Assembly: GCA_964537685.1 (NCBI GenBank) | Contig: CAZICM010000006.1 | Span: forward strand, 62,001 to 126,000 | Reading direction: 5' to 3' | Source: CAZICM01 sp964537685 | Lineage (GTDB): Bacteria > Myxococcota_A > Polyangia > Polyangiales > Polyangiaceae | DNA: 64,000 nt | Shown: piece by piece, positions 8,918 through 17,715 of the stretch | How positions within the stretch are numbered: position 1 is the first letter of the stretch | Layout of the letters: every line of letters starts with the position of its first letter | Program-made: the position numbers and the translations under genes | Notes under the pieces: generated by a model | Database searches by the model: none | The model's input: only the letters and a program-made list of their open reading frames with translations | Told to the model about the DNA's origin: nothing

Positions 8918-11059
8918 ATGACGTTTACGGATGCAGCGGCCGAGGTTCTGCGCCTCGTTGGTAGACCGCTTCACTACAAAGAGATTACCGATATCGCGAT
9001 TGAGAAAAATCTTTTGAGCCATGTCGGCAAGAGCCCAGAAGTCACGATGGGCGCCAGGCTTGCCGCGATGCTGAAAAAGGATTCACCGGACAATCCGCTT
9101 GTGCGTGTGAAGCCGGGTGTGTTTGCGCTTCGGGAGTGGGATGAAAAGACGCTGAAGTCGGGCCTCGATTCGAAGCGGGGCGCGGGTAGGAAGGCGGGAC
9201 GGGCCGAGCCGGAAGCCAAAGAGCACGACAAGGCGGACGGGGAGGAGATGGCTCACGCGGAGGCGGTGGAGCATTTGGAAGAGGTGCATGCGGAGGCGGA
9301 AGCTCCGTTTGCGCATGAGGAGGCCGCGGCCGAGGAAGCCGTGCCCGCTCCTCCCGTGGAAAGCGCGGGCGGGGCTGAAATGGCCGCTCCCGCGGTGGCC
9401 GCCGCGCCTGCCGAGGATGAGGAGGAAGAAGCTCCCATTGTGCCGGTGAAGGCCGCTTCAGAGTCCGATCAGGGGGCAGCTCCGGCGCCGGCCGCGGAAG
9501 CTCCATCGCAGCCACCGGTCTCGCCGCGCAAAGAATCGGCGCCGCGTATGAACGCCGCTTTCGAGGAAGACGAAGAGGATGACGATGAGTCGGATCTCGT
9601 CGGCACGGAAGATTCGATGCGGGCCGAGGCGGTTGCAGGGGCCGCGGAACTCTTCGATGAAGAAGAGGATGATGATCAGCCCATTTTAGGGGGCGGCGAC
9701 GATCGCCCCATGTCGGGTGCGGGGCTGAGCGACAACGATCAGCGCAGGCGCAGGCGGCGCAGGCGGCGTGGCCGCGGCGGAAGCGGCGAGATGGAGCGGA
9801 TGGGTTCGGGGACGCTGCCTTCGTATACGGCGACGCCTATGTATGAAGGGCGCCGTGATGCCATGCGGGACGTGCGGGATGTGCGCGAGCCGCGCGATAT
9901 GCGGGATGTGCGTGACGTACGCGAACCGCGGGATATGCGGGATGTGCGTGACGTACGCGAACCGCGGGATATGCGGGACGTGCGTGACGTACGCGAACCG
10001 CGGGATATGCGCGAACCGCGTGATATGAGGGATATCCGCGACGTGCGCGACCCGCGGGATATGCGCGACATGCGTGACGTACGCGATATGCGCGAACCGC
10101 GTGATATGCGGGATATGCGCGAACCGCGTGATATGCGTGAGCCGCGTGATATGCGCGACATGCGCGATATGCGGGAGGCCCGTGAAGTGCGGGATGCCTA
10201 TGGCGAGCCGATGTATCGCGGTCCCCAGGTGATTGAGCTGACCAGCAATGAAGGCGCGATGCTCGACGATCTGGCGGGGCGCGATCTAGCCGATGCGATT
10301 ACGGTGATTTTGTCGACCTTTGATCGCAACGCAGGAGCCGTTTCGCTGAGGCAGATTGCGGAAACGGCGCAGCGCAGGGGCAGGCTGGCCGGGGACGCTC
10401 AAGTGGTGCAGTCGCAGGTGGCGGCGGCGGTGCGGGCCGACAATGCAAGGCGTACAGCGGCGGGGCAAAGGCCGCGTTTCCGTTTTGCGGGCGGCCGCGT
10501 GGCGCTGACGGATTGGCTGCTTTCGGGCGAGTTAGAACGCTATGAGCGCGAGGCTTTGGCCGCGGTCGAGCGTTACCGGGATGCGGCCCGGCGCTCGTTT
10601 GCCCGCAAGCTGGGCGAGCTGCCTGGGCATGCCTTTGTGGAATTGTGCGTGCTGGCGCTGGAGCGTGTTGGCCTGAATCAATTGCGGGCCATTCGGCGGG
10701 CGGGCGCCTCGGGCGGTGAAACGCATTTTGCCGGCGTAATGAAAACCCCTGCGGACGAGCTTCGCTGGGCGGTTGTGATTCGCCGCGACGGGCGCGAAGT
10801 GGGCCGGGAGCGCGTGACAGAACTGCGCGGCTCGCTGCATCACTACAACAATGCGACGGCGGGCTGGATTCTCACCGCGGGCCAGGTCTTGTCGGGCGCC
10901 CGCGAAGAGGCTGCCGTGGTCGGAACCGCACCGATTTCCCTCCATGACGGCCTCGCCATTGCGCGCATGTGCGAAGACAACGATGTGGCCGTGCTCCGGG
11001 CGCGCCTGCCCATTGCGATTCCCGACGTCGATCTGCTCGAAGCCCTTCGGGCATCCTAG
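8918..11059 (+). CDS. HARE-HTH protein with Met-Arg-Asp repeat linker and Mrr-like C-terminal domain
   Basis: A 713-residue, three-part protein. Residues 1-75 form a HARE-HTH winged helix (VLRLVGRPLHYKEITDIA, then LVRVKPGVFALREW), a domain that ties chromatin or DNA proteins to restriction-type effectors. Residues 80-285 are acidic and Ala/Pro/Glu-rich, followed by a nine-Arg run and then about 110 residues of repeating MRD, VRD and REPRD units. The C-terminal 250 residues include a second helical region and a restriction-endonuclease-like fold (LPGHAFVELCVLALERVGL, then a beta hairpin with VVIRRDGREVG), resembling Mrr_cat. Catalytic residues are not certain. The ATG at 8918 opens directly on the HTH. 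The lipoprotein gene follows 36 bases later. Confidence 0.75.
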   Translation: MTFTDAAAEVLRLVGRPLHYKEITDIAIEKNLLSHVGKSPEVTMGARLAAMLKKDSPDNPLVRVKPGVFALREWDEKTLKSGLDSKRGAGRKAGRAEPEAKEHDKADGEEMAHAEAVEHLEEVHAEAEAPFAHEEAAAEEAVPAPPVESAGGAEMAAPAVAAAPAEDEEEEAPIVPVKAASESDQGAAPAPAAEAPSQPPVSPRKESAPRMNAAFEEDEEDDDESDLVGTEDSMRAEAVAGAAELFDEEEDDDQPILGGGDDRPMSGAGLSDNDQRRRRRRRRRGRGGSGEMERMGSGTLPSYTATPMYEGRRDAMRDVRDVREPRDMRDVRDVREPRDMRDVRDVREPRDMRDVRDVREPRDMREPRDMRDIRDVRDPRDMRDMRDVRDMREPRDMRDMREPRDMREPRDMRDMRDMREAREVRDAYGEPMYRGPQVIELTSNEGAMLDDLAGRDLADAITVILSTFDRNAGAVSLRQIAETAQRRGRLAGDAQVVQSQVAAAVRADNARRTAAGQRPRFRFAGGRVALTDWLLSGELERYEREALAAVERYRDAARRSFARKLGELPGHAFVELCVLALERVGLNQLRAIRRAGASGGETHFAGVMKTPADELRWAVVIRRDGREVGRERVTELRGSLHHYNNATAGWILTAGQVLSGAREEAAVVGTAPISLHDGLAIARMCEDNDVAVLRARLPIAIPDVDLLEALRAS
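9863..10195 (+). repeat. Met-Arg-Asp / Arg-Glu-Pro-Arg-Asp coding repeat
   Basis: A run of about 330 bases of imperfect 9- to 36-bp units built from ATGCGGGAT, GTGCGTGAC and GTACGCGAACCGCGGGAT-like blocks. Three consecutive 36-bp units near 9898-10005 are almost identical. The frame is kept throughout, so it encodes a highly charged, Arg/Asp-alternating, probably extended or helical linker. It is too regular and spacer-free to be a CRISPR array. Confidence 0.9.
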
Positions 11060-11095
11060 GACACCTTCCAAGCCCTGTGTTAGGGTCGCCGCTAT

Positions 11096-11968
11096 ATGCG
11101 CGGCCCTTACATCCTCCTCCCGGGTTTATTGCTATTAGGCTGCGGCCAGCCACCTCCTTCGGTCTTCCCATCCGCCGACGATGCGCTGGCCCGCATGCGA
11201 GCCACTTATGCTTGTGTAAACGGCGTTCAAGGAACAGCCAAAGTCGACACACTTTCACCGCGGGGCCGCATCAAAGGCGATGTGTACATCGTCGCCGTCA
11301 ACGCCGATCGCGTGCGCTTCGATGTTGTCAGTCCTTTTGGAGCCACGGTGTACACGCTCACCTCGGACGGCGAACGCTTTCAGATGCTCGATTTAAGGTC
11401 AAAACAGTTCTTGTACGGCCCCGCGAGCACCTGCAATTTAGCCCGGCTCACTCAAGTGCCCGTGCCTGGACACGCGCTTGTGTCCTTGCTCCGCGGAGAG
11501 GCACCCGTGTTGGTCCACGAGAAAAACCAGACTGAAATCGCCTGGGATTCCGATGGTTTTTACAATGTTGTCCTCCGCAGCAAACACGACGCCACCGAGA
11601 CTATTCATCTCGAGGTTCATCCGAGCGATTGGAACAAACCCTGGTCCGAGCAGCGCGTGCGCGTAAAAGAAGTGCGTGTCGCTCAGCGCGGCATCGACCT
11701 CTACCAAGCCGAACTCAGCAACCACACACCGATGAAAACATCGGATCCCCGCATCGATCCCGATGGAATCGACGATCCTATTCCGCCCATTGGAGGCGTA
11801 TGCTCCGCGGAGCTTCCCCGCTCGATACGCATGCGCGTTCCGAACACCGAAGAAGACGTGATCTTTCAGTACAAGGACGCCAAATGGAACCCGCCGGTGA
11901 TAGGCGGAACATTCACACAGCCCGTGCCCGGCGGCGTGCGCCGGGTATTTGTCGATTGCGACAAGTAA
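11096..11968 (+). CDS. envelope lipoprotein, LolA/LolB-like or DUF4292-like
   Basis: A 290-residue predicted outer-membrane or periplasmic lipoprotein. The signal peptide ends in a clear lipobox (LLLLGCGQ). The mature part starts with a helix and then a run of antiparallel strands (GTAKVDTLSPRGRIKGDVYI, VRFDVVSPFGATVYTLTSDG), the pattern of the LolA/LolB fold or of DUF4292 proteins, which handle lipids or lipoproteins. A shorter second half with DPDGIDDPIPPIGG is not part of that fold. It follows the HARE-HTH gene by 36 bases in the same direction and may share its transcript, though a functional link is not obvious. Confidence 0.65.
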   Translation: MRGPYILLPGLLLLGCGQPPPSVFPSADDALARMRATYACVNGVQGTAKVDTLSPRGRIKGDVYIVAVNADRVRFDVVSPFGATVYTLTSDGERFQMLDLRSKQFLYGPASTCNLARLTQVPVPGHALVSLLRGEAPVLVHEKNQTEIAWDSDGFYNVVLRSKHDATETIHLEVHPSDWNKPWSEQRVRVKEVRVAQRGIDLYQAELSNHTPMKTSDPRIDPDGIDDPIPPIGGVCSAELPRSIRMRVPNTEEDVIFQYKDAKWNPPVIGGTFTQPVPGGVRRVFVDCDK

Positions 11969-11976
11969 AGCTGCGT

Positions 11977-12363
11977 TTATTTGGTCTGCGGCGGCGGAAG
12001 CGCCCGTAAAGCCCGCATAATGCACAGCATCGCCTCCTGCATAGGCGGCGCGATGTCCTCCAGCAAGAGCCCGCCTTCCCTTCCGATGGCCGACAGTTTC
12101 CGGCGTTTGGAGCCGAACAGGTCGGCGACATCGACGCCCAGCCCCTGCGCGATGGACAAAAGAATGCCGATTGAAGGGTTTCGGCAGCCTTTTCCCCGTT
12201 CCAAATCGCTCAAGTAACTGGCGGTCAGGCAAGACGACCGGGCGAGCTCCGCCACGGAAAGTCCCGATGCAGTTCGCCTGCGCCGAATTTCCCGGCCAAG
12301 CCGGAGCGACAGGGCAGGATCGAGGGAGTGTCTTTTACGGTGTTTCACTTTTTTGTGTCTCAT
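11977..12363 (-). CDS. XRE-family helix-turn-helix regulator
   Basis: A DNA-binding protein of about 128 residues. A classic HTH_3 domain spans residues 18-75: LGREIRRRRTASGLSVAELA, then SYLSDLERGKGCRNPSIGIL and LGVDVADLF. The N-terminus is very basic (MRHKKVKHRKRH), and the C-terminal 45 residues could mediate dimerisation. The ATG at 12363 is preferred because the extra 21 residues from 12426 are hydrophobic and unlike the family. It sits next to an AT-rich stretch unlike its surroundings, so both could have been acquired together. The target is unknown; the AT-rich upstream region is the natural candidate. Confidence 0.85.
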   Translation of the reverse strand: MRHKKVKHRKRHSLDPALSLRLGREIRRRRTASGLSVAELARSSCLTASYLSDLERGKGCRNPSIGILLSIAQGLGVDVADLFGSKRRKLSAIGREGGLLLEDIAPPMQEAMLCIMRALRALPPPQTK

Positions 12364-12911
12364 AATGATCGGATTTAAAATAAATACTATCAATGGATAT
12401 GGTCTTTCCCGCGGGCACCCGCACAAAAAGAATAAAACGGAAATAACATCGCAGGAAATGCCACATCAAACAAGTGCGTATGCCTTCATAAAATGAATGT
12501 ATTGGTACAACAAATTGCAGATGTCAAGATGATTCACGAGAAAATGAGAATGGCCATCTATAAAGTCTGTATTTAATAAAATTGATTAACACTGTGATTG
12601 AAATTAAAAAACTCTTAATGGCCGAATCATGAAAAATAAAGACAATTTCTGAATGGCTTCAGCTTAGAATGGGAAGCCTGCATCAATTTTATCGAGTTTT
12701 TAATAAATTTGATGATTGATTTTGCGCAGAAAATCACATGCCGGACGGCGTGAACATCAGAAACAAAACGGCAACGCCTTCAGCGCGCTCGCATCAGAAA
12801 GCGATTCTCGGGCCGGGGCTTTGTTTTTTGGTTTATCGAGGGAAAAAAACGGGAAATGAGCAGGAAATAAATATCGAATCAGACGAAACCACGCTTTGCT
12901 GCTGGGCCTAC
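12364..12911. other. AT-rich intergenic island
   Basis: A block of about 550 bases between two minus-strand genes. From about 12427 to 12740 it is strikingly AT-rich compared with the rest of the window, full of short A and T runs (for example TTAATAAAATTGATTAAC near 12574). No reading frame, tRNA or clear hairpin is seen there. It probably holds the promoter of the XRE regulator and may be horizontally acquired or nucleoid-protein-bound DNA. Confidence 0.6.
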
Positions 12912-14606
12912 CTAGGCAACGAGCACGCCGCCGCCCCGCACAATATCGCGCAGCACCAAAAACGACACATTGCCCGAGCCCAGAATCATCTGGTGAAAAT
13001 CCTTGAGCACAAACGCGCCGCCAAGCCGCGCTTCTTCCTGTTTTCGAAGCGAAAGAATCTCGCGCTCCCCAACCTTGTAAGAAATGGCTTGACCGGGCCA
13101 ACCGAAATATCGTGTCATCTCGCTTTTGGCGTGATCGAGCTCAAGCTGCCCCACTTCGTGAGCGACCCGAACGCCTGTCTCGTAGGTCCACGCGCTGATT
13201 CCAAGCCCGGAAAGCGGGCTGTCCGCCGGAATCGGCAAATTCAGGTGCGCGCCGATATCAATCACCACACGGCACGCCCTCATCATCTGCGCGCAAAGCA
13301 TCCCCATCACATAGTCGGGCTTGTCGAGATAACCGAGCTCATGCATCAGCCTCTCGGCGTACAGGGCCCAGCCCTCGGCATAACCGCTGTATCCATCGGC
13401 CAATCGGTGAAAACGGCTTAGATTGCCCGATAACGAAATCTGCGTGCCGCACTGCAAATGATGCCCCGGAAAGCCTTCGTGATAGGCCGTGCTGATTTCA
13501 TCGAACAACGGGATAAGTCCAGGGTTTTCCCCAAGCGAATAGAACACCGTGCCAGGCCGCGAAAAATCCTCAGAAGGCACGACGTAGTAGGCGCCCAGGG
13601 TTCCGCTGGGAGGCGCCCGGCGAACCTCGATCCGGCGAATGGGTTCGGCAATTTCGAAGTGGGTGCCCGATAGTTCCGAAAGCGCGCGCATCTGGCGCTC
13701 ATGCATCAAACGCAGGAATTCTTCAGGGTTGGATGCGCAGCGCGACGGATCGGTCTTGAGAAGGTGGAGCACTTCGGCAAGCGACGCACCGCTTGAAATA
13801 TCCCGCGCCGCTTCCTCCATGGCTTTGGCGATAGAGCGGATTTCCTCGAAGCCCCACGCATACGTTTCCAGCGGATCGACATCGATGCCGAGAAAGCGGC
13901 GCGAATGGCTGAGCCAGCGTTCCCGGCCCACGCCTTCGATGGAGATGGCTTTGGGCATGTAGTCCCGCTCTAGAAAATCGGCCCATTCACCGAAGGCCCG
14001 CCGCCCCTGTTCCGATGCTTTTTCGAGCTCGGCCACCAAGGCTTCACCGCATACGCCCGATGCCTTGGCCATCGCTGGAAATGAAGCGAAACTCGAGCTT
14101 GGCCCGGCTTGAATGCGGGCTTGAAGCAGCGCCGCTTGAGCTTGGCGCACCGTCGAACATGCCGAGCCTGCGTGCGATTCAAGCCTTCGCTTCAGCGTCG
14201 ACAGCGGCCGATCCACTGTGGAAAGCCTTTTTAAAATATTGTCCCAGCCCTCTTTGGTGTTCGTGTTCATCGAATCGAACACCATGCGGATCATTTGGAG
14301 AGGTGAGGAGATGCTGTTTAAATCATCAATTGGATCGCACTCATCAATCGCCGATATTTCAAGCTCGATCGCATCGTTCATCACCCGCGCGGCGAGCCGT
14401 TGCCATGGATCGGAAAGACCGTGCGCCTCGGGAATGCGCTGCTTAAACGATGCCAGTGTCGAACGCACTTCGGACGCGCCATCGGGACTGTAATCGTCCC
14501 AGGCTCCATCGTGGCCGGCGACGCCCCGGAAGGTTGCGGCAATGGGCTGAAGCCGCGCCATCGCCTCTACAAATTCATGACTGAGCGCAAAGACATCATT
14601 GGACAT
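12912..14606 (-). CDS. DUF885 family protein, predicted zinc-dependent peptidase
   Basis: A 564-residue member of the DUF885 family, whose members are predicted metallopeptidases related to M32-type carboxypeptidases. The hallmark YHEGFPGHHLQ (an HExxxH-like zinc site) is near residue 385, followed about 30 residues on by YAEGWALYAERLMHELGYL, which supplies a further Glu. The remainder is helical, as expected. There is no signal peptide, so it is probably cytoplasmic. It lies 42 bases downstream of the O-methyltransferase on the same strand and may be the last gene of that transcript. Substrate unknown. Confidence 0.88.
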   Translation of the reverse strand: MSNDVFALSHEFVEAMARLQPIAATFRGVAGHDGAWDDYSPDGASEVRSTLASFKQRIPEAHGLSDPWQRLAARVMNDAIELEISAIDECDPIDDLNSISSPLQMIRMVFDSMNTNTKEGWDNILKRLSTVDRPLSTLKRRLESHAGSACSTVRQAQAALLQARIQAGPSSSFASFPAMAKASGVCGEALVAELEKASEQGRRAFGEWADFLERDYMPKAISIEGVGRERWLSHSRRFLGIDVDPLETYAWGFEEIRSIAKAMEEAARDISSGASLAEVLHLLKTDPSRCASNPEEFLRLMHERQMRALSELSGTHFEIAEPIRRIEVRRAPPSGTLGAYYVVPSEDFSRPGTVFYSLGENPGLIPLFDEISTAYHEGFPGHHLQCGTQISLSGNLSRFHRLADGYSGYAEGWALYAERLMHELGYLDKPDYVMGMLCAQMMRACRVVIDIGAHLNLPIPADSPLSGLGISAWTYETGVRVAHEVGQLELDHAKSEMTRYFGWPGQAISYKVGEREILSLRKQEEARLGGAFVLKDFHQMILGSGNVSFLVLRDIVRGGGVLVA

Positions 14607-14648
14607 GGAATGCTCGCTTTCGCCTGCAATCAGAGGTTCAAACGGGTT

Positions 14649-15293
14649 CTATAGCTTGCGCGCCAGCATCATCCCGTCGCGCACGGATAGAAGAACATTT
14701 TCAACCCTGCGATCGCCTTTGATATGCGCATTCAGCGCCGCAATCGCGTGATCGGTTTCATGAGATGGGTTCAGCACACGCCCGCTCCAGAGCGTGTTAT
14801 CGATCACGATCAAGCCATTTCGCCGAAGAAGCGGAAGCACTTCTTCGTAGTACGCCAGGTAATTTTCCTTGTCGGCGTCGATAAACGCCATATCAAAAGG
14901 CTCGGTATCACCGAGGCTTTTCAGCGTGTCCAGCGCGGGGCCAAGCCGGATTTCTATCTTGTGCCCATGCGCGCTGCGATCGAAGAAAGACCGGGCGACT
15001 TTCGCGGCTTCTGGATCGATATCGCAGGTCATCAGCACGCCGGCATCCGGCAGCGCGCTTGCCATGCTCAGCGCCGAATAGCCTGTGAATGTACCGATTT
15101 CGAGAATGCGCCTCGCGCCGATCAGTGAAGCCAGCGTGCGCAGCAGCATCCCCTCGACCCGGCCCACCTGCATCTGCGGGCTGGCCATATGAGCGTAGGT
15201 GTATTCCCGCATCTCATCAAAGAGCGGCTCTTGCTCTTGGGTATGCGCGTGAACGTATTCTTCAAGTTCTGGGCTGCTTAGAATGGTCAGCAT
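14649..15293 (-). CDS. O-methyltransferase, CCoAOMT-like
   Basis: A 214-residue SAM-dependent class I methyltransferase of the caffeoyl-CoA/catechol O-methyltransferase family. The SAM site is RILEIGTFTGYSALSMA (about residues 61-77), followed by the acidic motif MTCDIDPEA. FIDADKENYLAYYE is the metal-binding Asp motif, and LIVIDNTLWSGRV is the family's metal and substrate segment. The ATG at 15293 gives the usual length. Family enzymes methylate hydroxyls of small phenolics or related metabolites; the acceptor cannot be read here. It sits between the DUF885 gene and the cytochrome-like cassettes. Confidence 0.93.
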   Translation of the reverse strand: MLTILSSPELEEYVHAHTQEQEPLFDEMREYTYAHMASPQMQVGRVEGMLLRTLASLIGARRILEIGTFTGYSALSMASALPDAGVLMTCDIDPEAAKVARSFFDRSAHGHKIEIRLGPALDTLKSLGDTEPFDMAFIDADKENYLAYYEEVLPLLRRNGLIVIDNTLWSGRVLNPSHETDHAIAALNAHIKGDRRVENVLLSVRDGMMLARKL

Positions 15294-15352
15294 AAAGGGA
15301 GGGCCACTCTACCCGTTCCCTTTACGCTTCTTCGCTGAAATCGCTGATGGAA

Positions 15353-16033
15353 TTAATTGCCTTCCACCAGCTTAATCGTCCCCGACTTCACATCATCGTC
15401 GAGGGATGACTTATCGGCGTGATCGCCGTCGACCACACTGTAAAACAGCGTGACTTGGCCTGCGCCCGCCGCCGGAGCCTTCCAGGAAAATGACCACGAG
15501 GTCGATAGATTCTTCGGCACAAACAGAATGCCGTGACAATCGCCGTACACGTAAGTCGTTCCCGCAGGCGGATTCATTGGATAGTTCTGGGGACAGTTAT
15601 CGCTCGCCACGCCCGAATCTGAAATCAAGGTGCCAGCCACCTTCCCCGATTGATTCTCGAAGGTTGCCGCAAAGCCATTGAGATTGGCGTTCCCGTTTTG
15701 AAGCCCCTTCCATTCGTTCAGCATATTGAGCGTAATCTGATAGGTCTGGCCCGGCTTATACGCATCTTGATTGTTCACCTTGAGCCAGGCCGGATTGGGC
15801 GTGATCTGCACATCGATCTTGCCCTGAGCGCCGATATGACAATGCGCGCATGTAATCCCATAATCGGTCTGCCCGCCCGTTCCATAAATGCCGCCCGCGC
15901 CTGCCCGGCCGCCATTGGCTTGATTGCCATCGGCCCGGTCATGCCATGACTTTCCAAACGGAAATGCCAGCGCGCCCGCCGCAGGAAGAACAATGGCCGC
16001 ACCAATCAACAAAGACAGTGTTTTACGATTCAT
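15353..16033 (-). CDS. secreted choice-of-anchor-V-like protein with CXXCH motif
   Basis: A 226-residue exported protein. The signal peptide is clear (LLIGAAIVLPAAGALAF). Soon after it comes a Gly-rich stretch and CAHCH, a heme c attachment motif, then a Reelin-like beta-sandwich (YKPGQTYQITLNML, then SWSFSWKAPAAGAGQVTLFYSVVDG). This layout matches the family described as choice-of-anchor V. It has no C-terminal helix, so it is free or held by a partner. It follows a CX4CH lipoprotein gene by 15 bases, and the same pairing recurs upstream at 16954-18182. A periplasmic or surface electron-transfer role is an inference from the heme motif. Confidence 0.75.
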   Translation of the reverse strand: MNRKTLSLLIGAAIVLPAAGALAFPFGKSWHDRADGNQANGGRAGAGGIYGTGGQTDYGITCAHCHIGAQGKIDVQITPNPAWLKVNNQDAYKPGQTYQITLNMLNEWKGLQNGNANLNGFAATFENQSGKVAGTLISDSGVASDNCPQNYPMNPPAGTTYVYGDCHGILFVPKNLSTSWSFSWKAPAAGAGQVTLFYSVVDGDHADKSSLDDDVKSGTIKLVEGN

Positions 16034-16048
16034 GATGGTCCTCCCTCT

Positions 16049-16843
16049 TCAATTCGTGGTGTTGCACGCCATTCCAAGCTTCTTGCCCGAAAGCCAATCG
16101 CGAAGCGTTTGATGATCGGCGCTTCCGTTGGTGAATAGATGAACGCCCGCATGCGCCTTGCCGCCCACAATGGGCTGAGCGATCAGCTCCGAGGTGTCCT
16201 CCATACCGGCGGGGATAGGCTTGCCCGCGGCATCCAATCCAAAGCCGCGCGATGCATCGAAATTGCGCCTCCACTCCGCTGCGCTGTGGGGAAGTGTCCA
16301 GCACGCGCATTCGATTGAACCGATGCAGTTTTCGCTCTTGACCGGCGAGCCTGCCATCAAACAGCCCGGTTCCATCCAGATCTCGCCCGTAATTCTTAGC
16401 CTGCCCCTGGCATAGAGCCTCAAAGCCCGCCCCGTTTCCGTGCCATGGCAACCCAAATGCGCGCATCCCCGATTAAAAATCGGCTCGACATTGCATTTAT
16501 AAAAATCCAAATCGAGCGCGGGCAACGTCGCTGATTCGGAGGGTTTTGTATTGGTGGTCCCGCAATTGTTTTGATCGGTGCAGGTACGCGTACCGACATC
16601 GCTTGTTCCATCGGTTTGCCAAGGCGAACACACCCAGGCTTCAGCGCATCCATTTCCACCTGCGGTACCGGAACTTCCGCTGGCAGAGCCGCTTGAACTT
16701 GCGGTCATACCACCGCTACCGCAGATACCATTGGGACAAGGGTTATTGGTTGCATTCTGCGATTCATCGGAACCGCAAGCAGCAAAAGCCAAGCCCGAGC
16801 CCAGCATTGAAAGCGCGAGCAATCCATACCAAAAACGCCGCAT
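16049..16843 (-). CDS. CX4CH-containing lipoprotein, cytochrome c-like
   Basis: A 264-residue secreted protein. The signal ends at LAFAACGSD, a probable lipobox. A Ser/Gly-rich linker follows, then a Cys-rich segment and the motif FYKCNVEPIFNRGCAHLGCH, where CAHLGCH is CX4CH, a less common heme c site. A further RNFDASRGF and a C-terminal HQTLRDWLSGKK segment match the second, shorter paralogue at 17688-18182 (NFDSARAMV and YKTLVAWVGGAK). That conservation argues for a folded domain like those in planctomycete-type cytochromes. It probably carries one heme and sits on a membrane. Additional cysteines could form disulfides. Confidence 0.7.
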   Translation of the reverse strand: MRRFWYGLLALSMLGSGLAFAACGSDESQNATNNPCPNGICGSGGMTASSSGSASGSSGTAGGNGCAEAWVCSPWQTDGTSDVGTRTCTDQNNCGTTNTKPSESATLPALDLDFYKCNVEPIFNRGCAHLGCHGTETGRALRLYARGRLRITGEIWMEPGCLMAGSPVKSENCIGSIECACWTLPHSAAEWRRNFDASRGFGLDAAGKPIPAGMEDTSELIAQPIVGGKAHAGVHLFTNGSADHQTLRDWLSGKKLGMACNTTN

Positions 16844-16861
16844 TGTGACGCTCCTTTGCGA

Positions 16862-16899
16862 TGGGCCGGAGATTCAAGTAAGCAAACGGCTCCGGCCCA
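16862..16899. terminator. perfect 10-bp inverted repeat between the two cassettes
   Basis: TGGGCCGGAG (16862-16871) and CTCCGGCCCA (16890-16899) form a perfect GC-rich stem with an 18-base loop. No T-run follows on either strand, so it is not a textbook intrinsic terminator; it may attenuate transcription or protect the mRNA between the cassettes. Confidence 0.5.
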
Positions 16900-16953
16900 C
16901 GATGAATTGTCAGCGCTTTTGGCGATAAATCTCAATGAAGATAATGGAACGCT

Positions 16954-17715
16954 TCAACGATTTTGGCGTTTTCTGTTCCGCTGAACAATGGCTGCGGCGG
17001 CCGCCGCAAAAGGAGCGAGCAAAATCGATATAAAATGGCTGCCCGATGGTTTTGGCGCAGATATTTGGGCGGTCGCGCCGGAATTAAAATGAACAGCCGC
17101 GGTGAATACATCATCGCCAAATGGATCGGTCAGGGTTTTGGTTGGCGGGCTATCGGCGCCATTGCCATCGACGGCGGCGACATACATCGAAACAGGGCCT
17201 TTCATATCGGCGGGCGCCGTATAAGAAAAGGTCCATCCGGTCATACCGGGTTTTTGGCCAGTGGAGATAATGGTGGATGGGTTTGCGGCATAAAAATCCT
17301 CGGGCGCAAAACCTCCTATAGAACCAATAGAAACGCCCTGGGAATCCGTAATCGATACGGCCATGGTGTTGTAATTGGAAAGCGAAGAACCGAGCCCCTT
17401 CGATTCGCCTTCCATCGTTGCGGTGAAGGTATAGGTTTGGCCCGGCGATAGCGTAAACGACTGAAAGAGCTCGACCGGCTGTACTTGAAGGCGAAGTTTT
17501 ATTTTTCCAGGCGCATCCAGATGGCAAAGCCCGCAGGTCCAGCCTTTATCAAAAGGAGCCCCGGTATAATACAAACCACCTCCGCCTCCGGCTCCGGGCG
17601 GCTTATCAAACACCGATCCCACATGAAACGCATAAGCGGCTATAGGCGAAGCCAAGATAGAAATAGCCGCGAATCCAGCCGAAATCCTTATAAATCGCTT
17701 CCGGGTTCTACGCAT
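16954..17715 (-). CDS. choice-of-anchor-V-like protein with CXXCH and C-terminal membrane anchor
   Basis: A 253-residue paralogue of the protein at 15353. Signal peptide (ISAGFAAISILASPIAAYA), Gly-rich turn, then CGLCH as a heme c site, then the same beta-sandwich pattern (LSPGQTYTFTATME, then TGWTFSYTAPADMKGPVSMYVAAVDG). Unlike the other copy it ends with a hydrophobic helix (ISILLAPFAAAAAAIV) and a basic tail (QRNRKRQNR), a sorting or anchoring signal of the choice-of-anchor type. Its start overlaps the end of the CX4CH lipoprotein gene by 28 bases, so translation is probably coupled. This suggests a membrane-held cytochrome-like pair. Confidence 0.75.
   Translation of the reverse strand: MRRTRKRFIRISAGFAAISILASPIAAYAFHVGSVFDKPPGAGGGGGLYYTGAPFDKGWTCGLCHLDAPGKIKLRLQVQPVELFQSFTLSPGQTYTFTATMEGESKGLGSSLSNYNTMAVSITDSQGVSIGSIGGFAPEDFYAANPSTIISTGQKPGMTGWTFSYTAPADMKGPVSMYVAAVDGNGADSPPTKTLTDPFGDDVFTAAVHFNSGATAQISAPKPSGSHFISILLAPFAAAAAAIVQRNRKRQNR

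Noticed and set aside
8607..8918. 103-codon minus-strand frame between the hydrolase and HARE-HTH genes
   Set aside because: No recognisable motif, and it opens across the start of the next real gene.
9863..10195. possible CRISPR array
   Set aside because: The repeats are continuous, in frame and lack unique spacers; they encode a Met-Arg-Asp linker.
12738..13421. 227-codon plus-strand frame over the DUF885 gene's 3' end
   Set aside because: It overlaps a well supported peptidase gene and shows no domain.
16862..16899. classical intrinsic terminator
   Set aside because: The stem is perfect but no T-run follows on either strand, so it is listed with low confidence as an intercistronic hairpin.
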